Shown: piece by piece, positions 1 through 7,784 of the stretch
How positions within the stretch are numbered: position 1 is the first letter of the stretch
Layout of the letters: the number at the start of each line of letters is the position of its first letter
Source: CAYNOZ01 sp964398955
GTDB lineage: Archaea > Methanobacteriota_B > Thermococci > Thermococcales > CAYNOZ01
Direction of reading: 5' to 3'
Assembly: GCA_964398955.1 (NCBI GenBank)
Contig: CAYNOZ010000008.1
Location: 1-34,366 of the forward strand
Length of the DNA: 34,366 bases
The notes under the pieces: generated by a model
Told to the model about the DNA's origin: nothing
Database searches by the model: none
Seen by the model: only the letters and a program-made list of their open reading frames with translations
Position numbers and translations under genes: made by a program

Positions 1-59
1 CCTGCAAATGCTGTTGATAATAACATAACTCCTAATATTACAGATAATAGTTTTTTCAT
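1..59 (-). CDS. N-terminus of a secreted or membrane protein (cut by window edge)
   Basis: Only 19 complete codons are present. They read MKKLLSVILGVMLLSTAFA, followed by a partial Gly codon. This is a classic signal peptide: two lysines, a hydrophobic core of about 13 residues, and an A-F-A cleavage site. The ATG overlaps the aspS stop as ATGA. A good Shine-Dalgarno (AGGAGG) lies 11 nt upstream inside the last aspS codons, so the gene is probably translationally coupled to aspS. The mature protein lies outside the window, so its function cannot be named. Confidence 0.65.
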   Translation of the reverse strand, partial: MKKLLSVILGVMLLSTAFA

Positions 60-1297
60 GGCCTCAATCTCCTCCTGTCCCTTGGGAATATGGTTGTTTC
101 CCTTATGTTATTTAATTCAAGTATGACCATAATAAGTCTTTCGAGTCCTACTCCGTATCCTCCGTGTGGAGGCATTCCGTATTTGAATGCTTCTAGGTAG
201 AAGTCGAAGTCTTCTGGGTTTAGATCTTGTTTGTTTATTTGGTTTTTTAGTACTTCTTTTCTGTGTTCTCTTTGTCCTCCTGATGATATTTCGATTCCGT
301 GGAAGTCTAGGTCGAATGATCTTGATATTTCGTCGTCTTTCATTATGTAGAATGGTTTTATTTCCGATGGATAGTTTTTTATGAAGTATGTGATTTCGTT
401 TCTTTGTTCTTTCATGTATTCTCCGAGTTTTCTTTCTGCTTCTGTTCCTAGGTCGTCTCCCCATTCTAGGTTCATTCCTAGGTCTTGTACTATTTCCAGT
501 GCTTTGCTGTATTCTAGTCTTGTTAGTGGGAGGTCTAGGTTGTATCCGTTTATTTCTGCTGCTTTTGCTACCATTTTTTCTAGTGATTTCATTGGGTCTT
601 CTTCGCTGTCTATGAAGGCTATTTCACCGTCTATGCTCCATGATTCGTTTAGGTGTCTGAAGGTGTCGTGTTCTTCTGCTCTGAATATTGGGTCTATTTC
701 GAATACTTTGTTGAATCCTGTTGCCATTAGCATTTGTTTGTATAGTTGTGGGCTTTGTGCTAGGTAGGCTTGTTCTCCGAAGTATTCCATTGGGAATAGT
801 TCTGTTCCTCCTTCTGTTGCTGATCCTATTATTTTTGGGGTTTGGATTTCTATGAAGTTGTTTTGGTGGAAGTAGTTTCTTATTTTGTTTAGGGCTTTGC
901 TTTTTTTCTCGAATATTTTTCTTACTTGTGGTCTTCTTAGGTCCATGAATCTGTGGTCTAGTCTGGTGTCTAGTTCTGCTTCTACTTTTTCTGATGGGTC
1001 TAGGGGTAGTGGTGTTTCTGCTTTTGATATTGTGTTTATTTTTTCTGGTATTATTTCTATGCCTAGGTCTGATTTTTCTGTTTTGTTTACGGTTCCTTTT
1101 ACTGTTATTACGTCTTCGTTTCCTAGTTCTTCTACTTTTTTGAAGATTTCTTTATCTACTTTGGATTCTGGTAGTGTTATTTGTATTAGTTCTCCTTCTG
1201 TTCTTAGTATTATGAATTTTATTCCACCTAGGTTTCTTACTTCGTTTATCCAGCCTTTTACTGTTACTTGTTCTCCATCCATCGTTTCGTCTATCAT
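56..1297 (-). CDS. aspS: Aspartyl-tRNA synthetase, archaeal type
   Basis: Class II aminoacyl-tRNA synthetase that charges tRNA-Asp in the cytoplasm. At 413 aa it has the length of archaeal AspRS without the bacterial GAD insertion. An N-terminal OB-fold anticodon-binding domain (about residues 8-85, with GWINEVRNLGG) is followed by the catalytic domain. Visible are the flipping-loop/aspartate region ATEGGTELFP, QSPQLYKQ, motif 2 FRAEEHDTFRHLNE, and motif 3 GYGVGLERL, with the family ending FPRDRRRLRP. The anticodon-domain positions that separate discriminating from non-discriminating archaeal AspRS look atypical (Asn in GWINEV, Asp before LGIEI), so mischarging of tRNA-Asn cannot be judged. 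It starts at ATG 13 nt after the KH-domain gene and is probably in the same operon. Confidence 0.96.
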   Translation of the reverse strand: MIDETMDGEQVTVKGWINEVRNLGGIKFIILRTEGELIQITLPESKVDKEIFKKVEELGNEDVITVKGTVNKTEKSDLGIEIIPEKINTISKAETPLPLDPSEKVEAELDTRLDHRFMDLRRPQVRKIFEKKSKALNKIRNYFHQNNFIEIQTPKIIGSATEGGTELFPMEYFGEQAYLAQSPQLYKQMLMATGFNKVFEIDPIFRAEEHDTFRHLNESWSIDGEIAFIDSEEDPMKSLEKMVAKAAEINGYNLDLPLTRLEYSKALEIVQDLGMNLEWGDDLGTEAERKLGEYMKEQRNEITYFIKNYPSEIKPFYIMKDDEISRSFDLDFHGIEISSGGQREHRKEVLKNQINKQDLNPEDFDFYLEAFKYGMPPHGGYGVGLERLIMVILELNNIRETTIFPRDRRRLRP

Positions 1298-1309
1298 CGG
1301 AGTTCCCTC

Positions 1310-1822
1310 TTAATTGGCTTCTAATTCTACTTTTTTGTCTTCTAATAGGTTTCTTAGTATTTTCTCTAATTGGTCTAGAGTTGTTGGTAGTTTCTTTTTG
1401 TTTTCTTCATGTATTACTACCTTGTGTATTTTCTCGCCGTTAGGCTTGAAAACGGTACTTACTCTCTTAACATCTACAGGATACATTAAATCTGATGCGA
1501 GCTTTTTAATATCGTTTGTATCTTCTACAACTCTTATATCTTTCCCTAATTCATTTCTTAGGGTTTTAACATTCTTCCCGCCTTCCCCTATTATAGGAGC
1601 TACATCACCCGCAAATAAGAGAACAACTAAACCGTTTATATCTAAAGCTTTCTTAAATTCAATATTCAAGGGTTCATCTTTACCCTTCTCTAATAGCTTA
1701 TACAGAATCCTAGAAGCTTCAACATCCAATTCCGTAATCTTGCCCTCATCTAATTTCTTTTGATCAGCAGGGCATAATAATCCGTCCTCTTTCAAACATA
1801 CGTTACAAATAGGAGCTTTAAT
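1310..1822 (-). CDS. KH-domain RNA-binding protein with N-terminal cysteine cluster (NusA-like family)
   Basis: The protein carries a KH fold with the GxxG loop as GEGG in VAPIIGEGGKNVKTLRNELG, so RNA binding is expected. Archaeal relatives are annotated as KH-domain or NusA-like proteins of unsettled function. The reading frame continues upstream of the first conventional start (TTG at 1795) and encodes KAPICNVCLKEDGLLCPAD, the cysteine-rich N-terminus I recall for this family. The only plausible start covering it is ATT at 1822. It is preceded by GAGGTG five nt upstream and a TATA-like box (CCTTTTTAAA, 1858-1867), and an in-frame TGA lies four codons before it. The fourth expected cysteine is Asp or Ala here (C-P-A-D). 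From ATT the protein is 170 aa; from TTG it is 161 aa. Confidence 0.8.
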   Translation of the reverse strand: MKAPICNVCLKEDGLLCPADQKKLDEGKITELDVEASRILYKLLEKGKDEPLNIEFKKALDINGLVVLLFAGDVAPIIGEGGKNVKTLRNELGKDIRVVEDTNDIKKLASDLMYPVDVKRVSTVFKPNGEKIHKVVIHEENKKKLPTTLDQLEKILRNLLEDKKVELEAN

Positions 1823-2067
1823 TTTTCCACCTCACTAGATAATACTTTCACACTCAGTTTAAAAAGGTTTTTCAAGCAAAGAATTTAAGAAAAAATAATA
1901 AAACAAAAAAAATAATCAATAAATAAAGTCTACATAAACCAAAGAAAATATAAAATACATTTATGAACTGAAAAAGGTAACTAACACAAAAAAGACAAAA
2001 ATATAGAACTGATTGAACCAAAAAGATTCCAAAGTAAAAATTTGATTCTCAATAAAATCCAAAAAAC
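1823..2067. other. A-rich intergenic region between divergent genes
   Basis: Between the KH-domain gene (minus) and the cold-shock gene (plus). The plus strand from about 1861 to 2060 is extremely A-rich and T-poor. It holds the TATA-like element of the KH gene (1858-1867) and, further on, the promoter of the cold-shock gene. I see no ORF, tRNA or repeat array in it. Confidence 0.6.
1858..1867 (-). promoter_or_regulatory. TATA-like box for the KH-domain gene/aspS operon
   Basis: On the minus strand this reads CCTTTTTAAA, about 36-45 nt upstream of the proposed ATT start. Initiation some 25 nt downstream of the box would give a leader of about 15 nt that still contains the GAGGTG ribosome binding site. 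The assignment rests on position and A/T content only. Confidence 0.4.
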
Positions 2068-2075
2068 TTTTATAT
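2068..2075 (+). promoter_or_regulatory. TATA box of the cold-shock gene
   Basis: TTTATATG preceded by an A-rich stretch, about 90 nt upstream of the ATG. Archaeal spacing would put the transcription start near 2095-2100. That leaves a leader of about 60-65 nt holding the inverted repeats described separately. Confidence 0.45.
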
Positions 2076-2090
2076 GCTATTCCTTAAACA

Positions 2091-2132
2091 ATTCCAGGAA
2101 TCCTATGCTAGGGATCTTTCCATAACATAGGA
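2091..2132 (+). promoter_or_regulatory. Inverted repeats in the cold-shock gene leader
   Basis: Two palindromic elements sit at the expected start of the mRNA. ATTCC-A-GGAAT (2091-2101) is a perfect 5+1+5 palindrome. TCCTATG (2101-2107) pairs perfectly with CATAGGA (2126-2132) across an 18-nt loop that can itself form a short GGGA/TTCC stem. They could be an operator or, for a cold-shock gene, a temperature-sensitive leader structure. The pairing is visible; the function is inferred. Confidence 0.4.
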
Positions 2133-2161
2133 CATTTTGAATTTATTAAGAGGTGAGTAAC

Positions 2162-2356
2162 ATGAAAGGAACCGTTAAATGGTTCAATCCTAAGAAGAAC
2201 TTCGGATTCATCGAAGCACCAGGCGAGGAAGACGATTTCTTCGTACATGATAGTGAAGTCATTGAAGGCGGAAGCCTTGACGAAGGTGACGAAGTAGAAT
2301 TCGATGTAGAAGAGACTCCGAAGGGACCACAAGCTAAGAACGTAAAGAAAGTATGA
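2162..2356 (+). CDS. Cold-shock domain protein (CspA family)
   Basis: A 64-aa single cold-shock (OB-fold) domain starting MKGTVKWFNPKKNFGFI. RNP1 appears as K-N-F-G-F-I and RNP2 as D-F-F-V-H. Such proteins bind single-stranded RNA or DNA and act as RNA chaperones. The ATG at 2162 is chosen over the in-frame GTG at 2153 because GGTGA lies 5 nt before it and the family starts at this point. The C-terminal half is strongly acidic (SLDEGDEVEFDVEE). It stands alone between its own promoter and the lon promoter. Csp proteins are patchily distributed in archaea and are often thought to have come from bacteria. Confidence 0.93.
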   Translation: MKGTVKWFNPKKNFGFIEAPGEEDDFFVHDSEVIEGGSLDEGDEVEFDVEETPKGPQAKNVKKV

Positions 2357-2531
2357 TCTATCATTAAGATCAAACTCAATAGTATGAGCTTTTATACTTC
2401 TCTATATTTTAAATTTAAATTCTAATCTATTTCAATATATAGATAACTTCAAACAATTAAAAGAACATAATTTCTTTTAAACTTACTTAACTTTTTAAGA
2501 ATAACATTATAATGTAATTGGGGAGAGACTG
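2357..2531 (+). promoter_or_regulatory. Intergenic region with csp 3' hairpins and lon promoter
   Basis: Directly after the csp stop, GATCT/AGATC can pair, and slightly further AGTAT/ATACT can pair and is followed by a T-rich stretch, which could end csp transcription. Two TATA-like elements, TTTTAAACTT (about 2473-2482) and CTTTTTAAGA (2491-2500), precede the lon ATG. The second would give a leader of about 15-20 nt containing GGGGAGAG, the lon ribosome binding site. Confidence 0.35.
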
Positions 2532-4367
2532 ATGTTGGACTTTGAGTCAACGGAAGAAATAAAGGTACCAGATAACCTTATAGATCAGGTTATTGGACAG
2601 GATCATGCAGTAGAAGTAATTAAAACCGCTGCAAAACAGAAAAGAAATGTTTTATTAATCGGTGACCCCGGTACAGGTAAATCGATGTTAGGTAAAGCAA
2701 TGTCTGAATTGCTGCCTACAGAGGATCTGCAAGATATCCTATGCTTGCATAATGAAGACGATGATCATAGGCCTAAGATAAAGACAGTGCCTGCAGGTAA
2801 AGGCGAGGAAATTGTGGAGAATTATGAAGAACAGGAAGCTTCACAGGACCGAATAAAGAAAATTTTGATGTTTCTAATTGTCGGTCTTCTATTTGTGCTA
2901 GTGCTGCAAGAGCCTACAACTCAGAATATGTTACTAGGAATATTCGTGTCAGAGATCATTCTATTCGTATTCGCTAATACGCTTGGTGCAGGGATTGCAG
3001 GTGGCGGTGAAAATGATACTGTCCCTAAGACCTTAGTAGATAATTCCGATAGAGATAAAGTACCATTTGAAGATGCTACTGGAGCTCACGCTGGAGCATT
3101 ACTTGGAGATGTTAGGCACGACCCTTTCCAATCCGGTGGTATGGGAACGCCTGCACATAAGAGAGTTACTGCGGGGATGATGCAGAAGGCGAATAATGGA
3201 GTGCTTTTCATTGATGAGGTAGCGACTTTAGAGTTGAAGATGCAGCAATCATTATTAACAGCGATGCAGGAAGGAGAATTAGAAATAACAGGTCAAAGCG
3301 AATTAAGTAGCGGTGCAATGGTTAGAACAGAAAAAGCACCAGCAAACTTCGTTTTAATTGCAGCAGGTAACTTAGACACTGTAAAGGATATGCATCCAGC
3401 TCTAAGATCAAGAATAAGAGGATACGGATATGAACTCTACATGAGGAACAGCATGGAGGACACCGAAGAAAACAGAAAGAAACTAGTTAGATTCGTAGCA
3501 CAGGAAGTTAAGAAGGATGGTGAAATTCCTCATTTCAATAATGAAGCAGTAGAAGAAATAATAAGAGAAGCTAAAAGAAGAGCCGGAAGAAAAGGAAGAT
3601 TAACTCTTAAACTGAGAGACCTCGGTGGATTAGTAAGAGCAGCAGGAGACCTAGCAAACAGACAAGACGAAGAAATAACAAAAGCTGAACACGTAATACA
3701 AGCCAAAAAATCAGCCAGATCACTTGAAGAACAAGTAGCCGACAGATACACAGAAAAAAGAGAAGAGTACCAATTCATAAAAACAGACGGAAGTGAAATT
3801 GGAAGAGTAAACGGACTAGCAGTGATAGGTGAAAAAAGCGGAATAGTACTACCAATAGAAGCAGAAGTAGCACCAGCATCAAGTAAAACAGAGGGAAGAA
3901 CAATAGCCACAGGAAAACTAGGAGAAATAGCAGAAGAAGCCGTAGAAAACATATCAGCACTAATAAAGAAATACCAAGGAGAAGACATCTCAGACTACGA
4001 CATACACATACAATTCCTACAAACATACGAAGGAGTAGAAGGAGACTCAGCCTCAGTAAGCGTAGCCGCAGCCGTAATATCAGCACTAAGCGGAATACCA
4101 ATAAAACAGAACATAGGAATGACAGGAAGCCTAAGCGTAAGAGGAAAAGTACTACCAGTAGGAGGAGTAACCAAAAAAATAGAAGCAGCAGCAGAATCAG
4201 GAATCAAAAAAGTAATAATACCAAAAGCAAACGAAGAAGACGTACTACTAGAAGAAAAATACCAAGACGAAATAGAAATACTACCAGTAGAAACAATCAA
4301 AGACGTACTAGAAATAGCATTCAAAGGACAAGATGTAAAAAAAGAATTCAACTTCAATAAAAAATAA
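2532..4367 (+). CDS. lonB: Membrane-anchored ATP-dependent protease Lon, archaeal LonB type
   Basis: AAA+ protease of 611 aa for regulatory and quality-control proteolysis at the cytoplasmic membrane. Walker A is GDPGTGKS (residues 44-51). Two hydrophobic segments (about 111-125 and 133-151) are inserted in the ATPase domain, the membrane anchor that defines archaeal LonB. Walker B is GVLFIDE (223-229). The C-terminal S16 domain carries the Ser-Lys dyad: Ser506 in EGDSASVS and Lys549 in GGVTKKIEAA, 43 residues apart as in the family. The gene has its own promoter and a GGGGAGAG ribosome binding site 4 nt from the ATG. Codon choice changes along the gene: the 5' third is mixed, while roughly the last 1 kb uses almost only A- or C-ending codons. 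Confidence 0.97.
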   Translation: MLDFESTEEIKVPDNLIDQVIGQDHAVEVIKTAAKQKRNVLLIGDPGTGKSMLGKAMSELLPTEDLQDILCLHNEDDDHRPKIKTVPAGKGEEIVENYEEQEASQDRIKKILMFLIVGLLFVLVLQEPTTQNMLLGIFVSEIILFVFANTLGAGIAGGGENDTVPKTLVDNSDRDKVPFEDATGAHAGALLGDVRHDPFQSGGMGTPAHKRVTAGMMQKANNGVLFIDEVATLELKMQQSLLTAMQEGELEITGQSELSSGAMVRTEKAPANFVLIAAGNLDTVKDMHPALRSRIRGYGYELYMRNSMEDTEENRKKLVRFVAQEVKKDGEIPHFNNEAVEEIIREAKRRAGRKGRLTLKLRDLGGLVRAAGDLANRQDEEITKAEHVIQAKKSARSLEEQVADRYTEKREEYQFIKTDGSEIGRVNGLAVIGEKSGIVLPIEAEVAPASSKTEGRTIATGKLGEIAEEAVENISALIKKYQGEDISDYDIHIQFLQTYEGVEGDSASVSVAAAVISALSGIPIKQNIGMTGSLSVRGKVLPVGGVTKKIEAAAESGIKKVIIPKANEEDVLLEEKYQDEIEILPVETIKDVLEIAFKGQDVKKEFNFNKK

Positions 4368-4399
4368 AATCTATTTTTCCTTTTCAGTTCTATAATTAC
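4368..4399. terminator. Bidirectional T-tract terminator between convergent lonB and idsA
   Basis: After the lonB stop the plus strand has T5 (4374-4378) and T4 (4381-4384). On the other strand the A-rich end of lonB (AATAAAAAATAAAA) gives T-runs just past the idsA stop. T-tracts are the usual archaeal intrinsic termination signal. No strong hairpin is present or needed. Confidence 0.5.
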
Positions 4400-5389
4400 T
4401 TAATAACTTCTATTTATAATAAATTCCGCTAGATCTCTCAAATTATTCTTAGCTTCACTATCATCTAAAACATTTAAAGAATTCTTAGCCTCTTCAATTA
4501 ACTTATCAGCCCTATCACCGGCATAATCAATAGAACCAGTAGACTCCAAAAGATCAATAGCTCTACGAACATTATCAGTAGAACCACTACCTAAAATATC
4601 TAAGAACTCTTCCCTTTGCTTCTTCGAAGAATGCTCCAAAAAATGAGAAACTATCAAAGTCCTCTTACCTTCAGCAATATCGCTTCCAACTGGCTTACCA
4701 GTCTCATCTTCATCCCCCATCAAATCAAGAACATCATCCCAGATCTGGAAACCAATCCCCATCTTAGAACCATAATCAGCTAAAGCTTTCCAATAATCCT
4801 CATTTGAACTTCCAATAACCGCTCCAGACTTTGCTGAACCTCTGAATAAGGCCCCGGTCTTACTAAATAGCATTTCTTCACAGTCCTTAGTTTTTATGCT
4901 GGACTTATTTTCAAATAACAGATCCTGGACCTGGCCTTCACATAGCCTAGATGAAGTCCTGGAAAAGATGGTGTATACTTGATTCAGTTTTCTGGGAGGT
5001 AAATTAGAGTAGGATATAGATTCAAAAACTTTGGAGAAAAGAAAATCACCGGCTAAGATCCCTATATCATCTCCCCACTTCTTATGGATCGTTTCTTTAC
5101 CTCTCCTTAATTCGTCTTCGTCCATTATATCATCATGGACTAGTGAGTAGTTATGTAGAAGTTCGGCAGCGGCGGCGACGTATTTTGTGGACTTGTCTAC
5201 TTCTCCTCCTACAGCTTTTGTTGCCTGTAGAAGCACGTATGGTCTAACTCTTTTACCTCCAGAATTTAAAAGATGTCTAGAGGATTCTTTTAATATTTTT
5301 GAGTTTGAATCATCGATTACTTCCATTATTACCTTATCAACATCCTTCGCTGTACTCTTTATATCAGTCAGTAATTCATCATAACTCAA
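4400..5389 (-). CDS. idsA: Geranylgeranyl/farnesyl diphosphate synthase (polyprenyl synthetase)
   Basis: Trans-isoprenyl diphosphate synthase of 329 aa that condenses IPP with allylic diphosphates, supplying the C20 chain for archaeal ether lipids. Visible are GGKRVRP (44-50), the first aspartate-rich motif DDIMD (86-90) and the second, DDVLD in QIWDDVLDLMGD. Tyr81 lies five residues before the first motif. In archaeal GGPP synthases an aromatic residue there limits chain length, so C20 is the likely product (inference). The start is TTG at 5389 with GAGGG six nt upstream; no in-frame ATG serves. It is the last gene of the isoprenoid cluster, 9 nt after RNase J. Confidence 0.94.
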   Translation of the reverse strand: MSYDELLTDIKSTAKDVDKVIMEVIDDSNSKILKESSRHLLNSGGKRVRPYVLLQATKAVGGEVDKSTKYVAAAAELLHNYSLVHDDIMDEDELRRGKETIHKKWGDDIGILAGDFLFSKVFESISYSNLPPRKLNQVYTIFSRTSSRLCEGQVQDLLFENKSSIKTKDCEEMLFSKTGALFRGSAKSGAVIGSSNEDYWKALADYGSKMGIGFQIWDDVLDLMGDEDETGKPVGSDIAEGKRTLIVSHFLEHSSKKQREEFLDILGSGSTDNVRRAIDLLESTGSIDYAGDRADKLIEEAKNSLNVLDDSEAKNNLRDLAEFIINRSY

Positions 5390-5398
5390 TTCAATCCC

Positions 5399-6712
5399 TC
5401 ACAGAGTGATCTTATTACCGTTACTTGATATGAAAACGTCTTTGTTTATTTTATATCCTATTTCTTCTGATAGTTCTGCTAGGTTTGATAGCATTTGAAA
5501 GTTTCCATGGGAGGGTATTATGTTTTCAGGTTCAAGTAGGTCTAACATGAATTTGTAGTCTCTTCTGTGTGCGTGTCCTGATACGTGGAGATCTTTTACA
5601 ACTCCTGCTCCTTTTTGTTTGATTTTTGTTACTAATTTATGTCTATTGGCTTCGTTCATTGGTTTAGGTATTACTCTTGATGAGAATACTACTACGTCTT
5701 TGTTGCTTAGTGTGTATGAGGTTTGATCGTTTGCCATTCTTGTGAGTACTGCGTATTGTTCTCCTTGGTGGCCTGTTACTATTGGCATGTATGATTGTCT
5801 GTCTTCTTGTACTTTTTCTAGGATGTTGTCTATTGAGTCTGAGTATCTTACTGATTGGGTTCCGCTTAGGTCTAGTAGGTCTAGGTTTTGGGCTACTCCT
5901 GTGTATTTGCATAGTGATCGTCCTAGGAATATTGGTTGTCTTCCTATTTTGTGTGCTAGGTCTATTAGGTTTTTTATTCTTGCTATTTGTGAGGCGAATG
6001 TTGTTACTATTATTCCTTCGCTTTGTTCTTGTACTAGGAAGTCTTCTAATCTTATTCTTGCTACTTCTTCGCTTGGTGATGTGGTTTCTTTGTCTGCGTA
6101 TATTGATTCCATTATTACTGCTTTGATTCCTTGTTCTGATAGTTCTCTTAGTCTTTCGAAATCGGTTTTTTCTCCTAGTGGGTTGTGGTAGTCTATTTTG
6201 TAGTCGTTAAGGTATAGTATTGGCCCGTCTGGTGTGTGTATTACTACGACTGCTGTTTGTGGTATGCTATGTGTTATTTGAACTAATTCGATTGATATGT
6301 TTTCTGAGACTTTTACTTTCTTATTAAAGTCTAGTGTGTTGATTGGGTTGTTTACTGTGTAGTCTCTTTCGTCTGTTACTTCTGATTTCACTAGTTCGGT
6401 TGTGAATTCTGTTCCGTATATTGGGGCGTCGTAGTGTCCTGCTAGTTTTGATACGGCTCCTATATGGTCTAAGTGGCCGTGACTTAGTACTATTGCGCTT
6501 ACGTTCTCATTTTTTATGGGTCTATCATCTGGTAATGCTCCTAAGTCTTTTAATTCGTTTAAACTCATCCTATTTATTTTATCGTCTTCGTATAGGAGCA
6601 TTACGTCTAGTAATATTCCCATATCTATGATTACTGTTTCGTCTTTGTATTTTATGGCGGTCATATTCTTTCCAACTTCTTGGTAACCGCCTAATGTTAT
6701 TATTTCTACCAT
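5399..6712 (-). CDS. rnj: Ribonuclease J (archaeal metallo-beta-lactamase/beta-CASP 5'-3' exonuclease)
   Basis: A 437-aa beta-CASP ribonuclease for RNA decay and maturation. The metal site HxHxDH appears as SHGHLDHIG (His78, His80, Asp82, His83). Further family blocks are THSIPQTAVV, IVTGHQGE, and the C-terminal HVSGHAHRRD and PENIIPSHG. The start is ATG at 6712 because GGAGG lies just upstream in AAAGGAGGAAAAACT and the protein then begins MVEIITLGGYQEVGKN as in homologues. An in-frame extension up to 6766 would overlap fni and encodes an unconserved lysine-rich stretch. It lies between fni and idsA, an order I recall as common in Euryarchaeota. Confidence 0.94.
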   Translation of the reverse strand: MVEIITLGGYQEVGKNMTAIKYKDETVIIDMGILLDVMLLYEDDKINRMSLNELKDLGALPDDRPIKNENVSAIVLSHGHLDHIGAVSKLAGHYDAPIYGTEFTTELVKSEVTDERDYTVNNPINTLDFNKKVKVSENISIELVQITHSIPQTAVVVIHTPDGPILYLNDYKIDYHNPLGEKTDFERLRELSEQGIKAVIMESIYADKETTSPSEEVARIRLEDFLVQEQSEGIIVTTFASQIARIKNLIDLAHKIGRQPIFLGRSLCKYTGVAQNLDLLDLSGTQSVRYSDSIDNILEKVQEDRQSYMPIVTGHQGEQYAVLTRMANDQTSYTLSNKDVVVFSSRVIPKPMNEANRHKLVTKIKQKGAGVVKDLHVSGHAHRRDYKFMLDLLEPENIIPSHGNFQMLSNLAELSEEIGYKINKDVFISSNGNKITL

Positions 6713-6755
6713 AGTTTTTCCTCCTTTTTTCTTATTTTTTCTTTGTTTTGTATAA

Positions 6756-7784
6756 TTATTCTTCAATGGTTACGGGTACTTTTTTTAATTCTTCTATGTT
6801 CTCCGCACCTACTAAAAACATTGCAACTTTTAATTCTGATATTATTTCATTTAATTCAGTTTCAACTTCTTCTGGTCCTTCTAAAGCAGGTTCAAGCAAA
6901 GGCAGAGCTAATCCACCTAACTCAGCTCCCATAGCAATAGACTTAGCAACCTCCAAACCTGACCGAATCCCACCAGAAGAAATAAGAGGTAAACCAACCC
7001 TAGAACACTCTATTACAGAGTAAGCCGTAGGAATTCCCCAGTCCCAAAACTTCTCAGCCAACCTCTTTTTCTCATAAGAAGCCCTGTAATACTCAACAGC
7101 ACTCCAAGAAGTTCCACCGGCACCTGCAACATTAATAGCATCAACTCCATTTTCCTTCAATTCAGATCCAACTTCATAAGAAATTCCAGAACCAGTCTCC
7201 TTAGCTATTATAGGAAAATCCAAATCCTCTAACTCTTTCAAAGCACTTAATCCATTCTTAAAATCAGTATCTCCATTAGGTTGAATTACCTCTTGTAAAG
7301 GGTTAAGATGAATAGCTAAAGCATCAGCATTAATACTTTCAACAGATCGAATAACTTCTTCCTCTCCAAAACCATCTATTATCTGTGGTAAACCAAGATT
7401 CCCTACCAAGAAAATATCAGGAGCTACATCTCTCACATCATAAGTATAAGCTAGTTCAGAATCTTCTATCATTGCTCTTTGACTGCCCACACCCATTCCA
7501 ATTCCAAGATTTTGAGCAGCTTCGGCTAAATTCTTATTAATCCTCTCAGCCCTGTCAGTTCCACCAGTAATACCTGTTATATATAGAGGATAATCTAATT
7601 CATTACCTAAAAAACTAGTATTCATACTAATATCATTAAAATCTACTTCCGGAGCAGAATTATGATCCAAGCTGAACTCTTCAAATTTATTGGACTTATT
7701 AAACTCAACATCTTCCTCTAAACAAATCTTAATATGATCCAATTTTCTTTGCTCCGTGTTGCTAATATCATCATTCTCACTCAT
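6756..7784 (-). CDS. fni: Isopentenyl-diphosphate delta-isomerase, type 2 (FMN-dependent)
   Basis: FMN/NADPH-dependent enzyme that interconverts IPP and DMAPP. At 342 aa it is a TIM barrel with the family N-terminal signature RKLDHIKICLEEDVEF, TGITGGT, GVGSQRAMIE, HLNPLQEVIQPNGD (with the conserved Gln and the following Asn), KETGSGISYE, NVAGAGGTSW and the flavin phosphate loop SSGGIRSG. The ATG at 7784 is preferred to the upstream TTG at 7805 because it fits the family start and has GGT a few nt upstream. It sits 30 nt after ipk and 43 nt before rnj in one transcription unit. Confidence 0.96.
   Translation of the reverse strand: MSENDDISNTEQRKLDHIKICLEEDVEFNKSNKFEEFSLDHNSAPEVDFNDISMNTSFLGNELDYPLYITGITGGTDRAERINKNLAEAAQNLGIGMGVGSQRAMIEDSELAYTYDVRDVAPDIFLVGNLGLPQIIDGFGEEEVIRSVESINADALAIHLNPLQEVIQPNGDTDFKNGLSALKELEDLDFPIIAKETGSGISYEVGSELKENGVDAINVAGAGGTSWSAVEYYRASYEKKRLAEKFWDWGIPTAYSVIECSRVGLPLISSGGIRSGLEVAKSIAMGAELGGLALPLLEPALEGPEEVETELNEIISELKVAMFLVGAENIEELKKVPVTIEE

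Noticed and set aside
381..1313. Plus-strand ORFs of 128 and 142 codons opposite aspS
   Set aside because: Shadows of the T-poor aspS coding strand; serine/phenylalanine-rich with no family features.
1861..2060. A-rich intergenic stretch as a possible repeat array or small RNA gene
   Set aside because: No unit recurs at regular spacing and no stable stem is visible; it looks like unconstrained A-rich spacer.
2108..2379. Two minus-strand ORFs over the cold-shock gene
   Set aside because: Antisense to a well-supported csp gene; no conserved sequence or ribosome binding site.
3530..4357. Several minus-strand ORFs opposite the 3' half of lonB, some looking like membrane proteins
   Set aside because: The apparent leucine/serine-rich 'membrane' sequence is the complement of A-rich lonB codons. 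lonB itself is intact with full catalytic residues.
6713..6766. N-terminal extension of RNase J
   Set aside because: It would overlap fni, encodes an unconserved lysine-rich stretch, and the internal ATG at 6712 has a strong GGAGG site.
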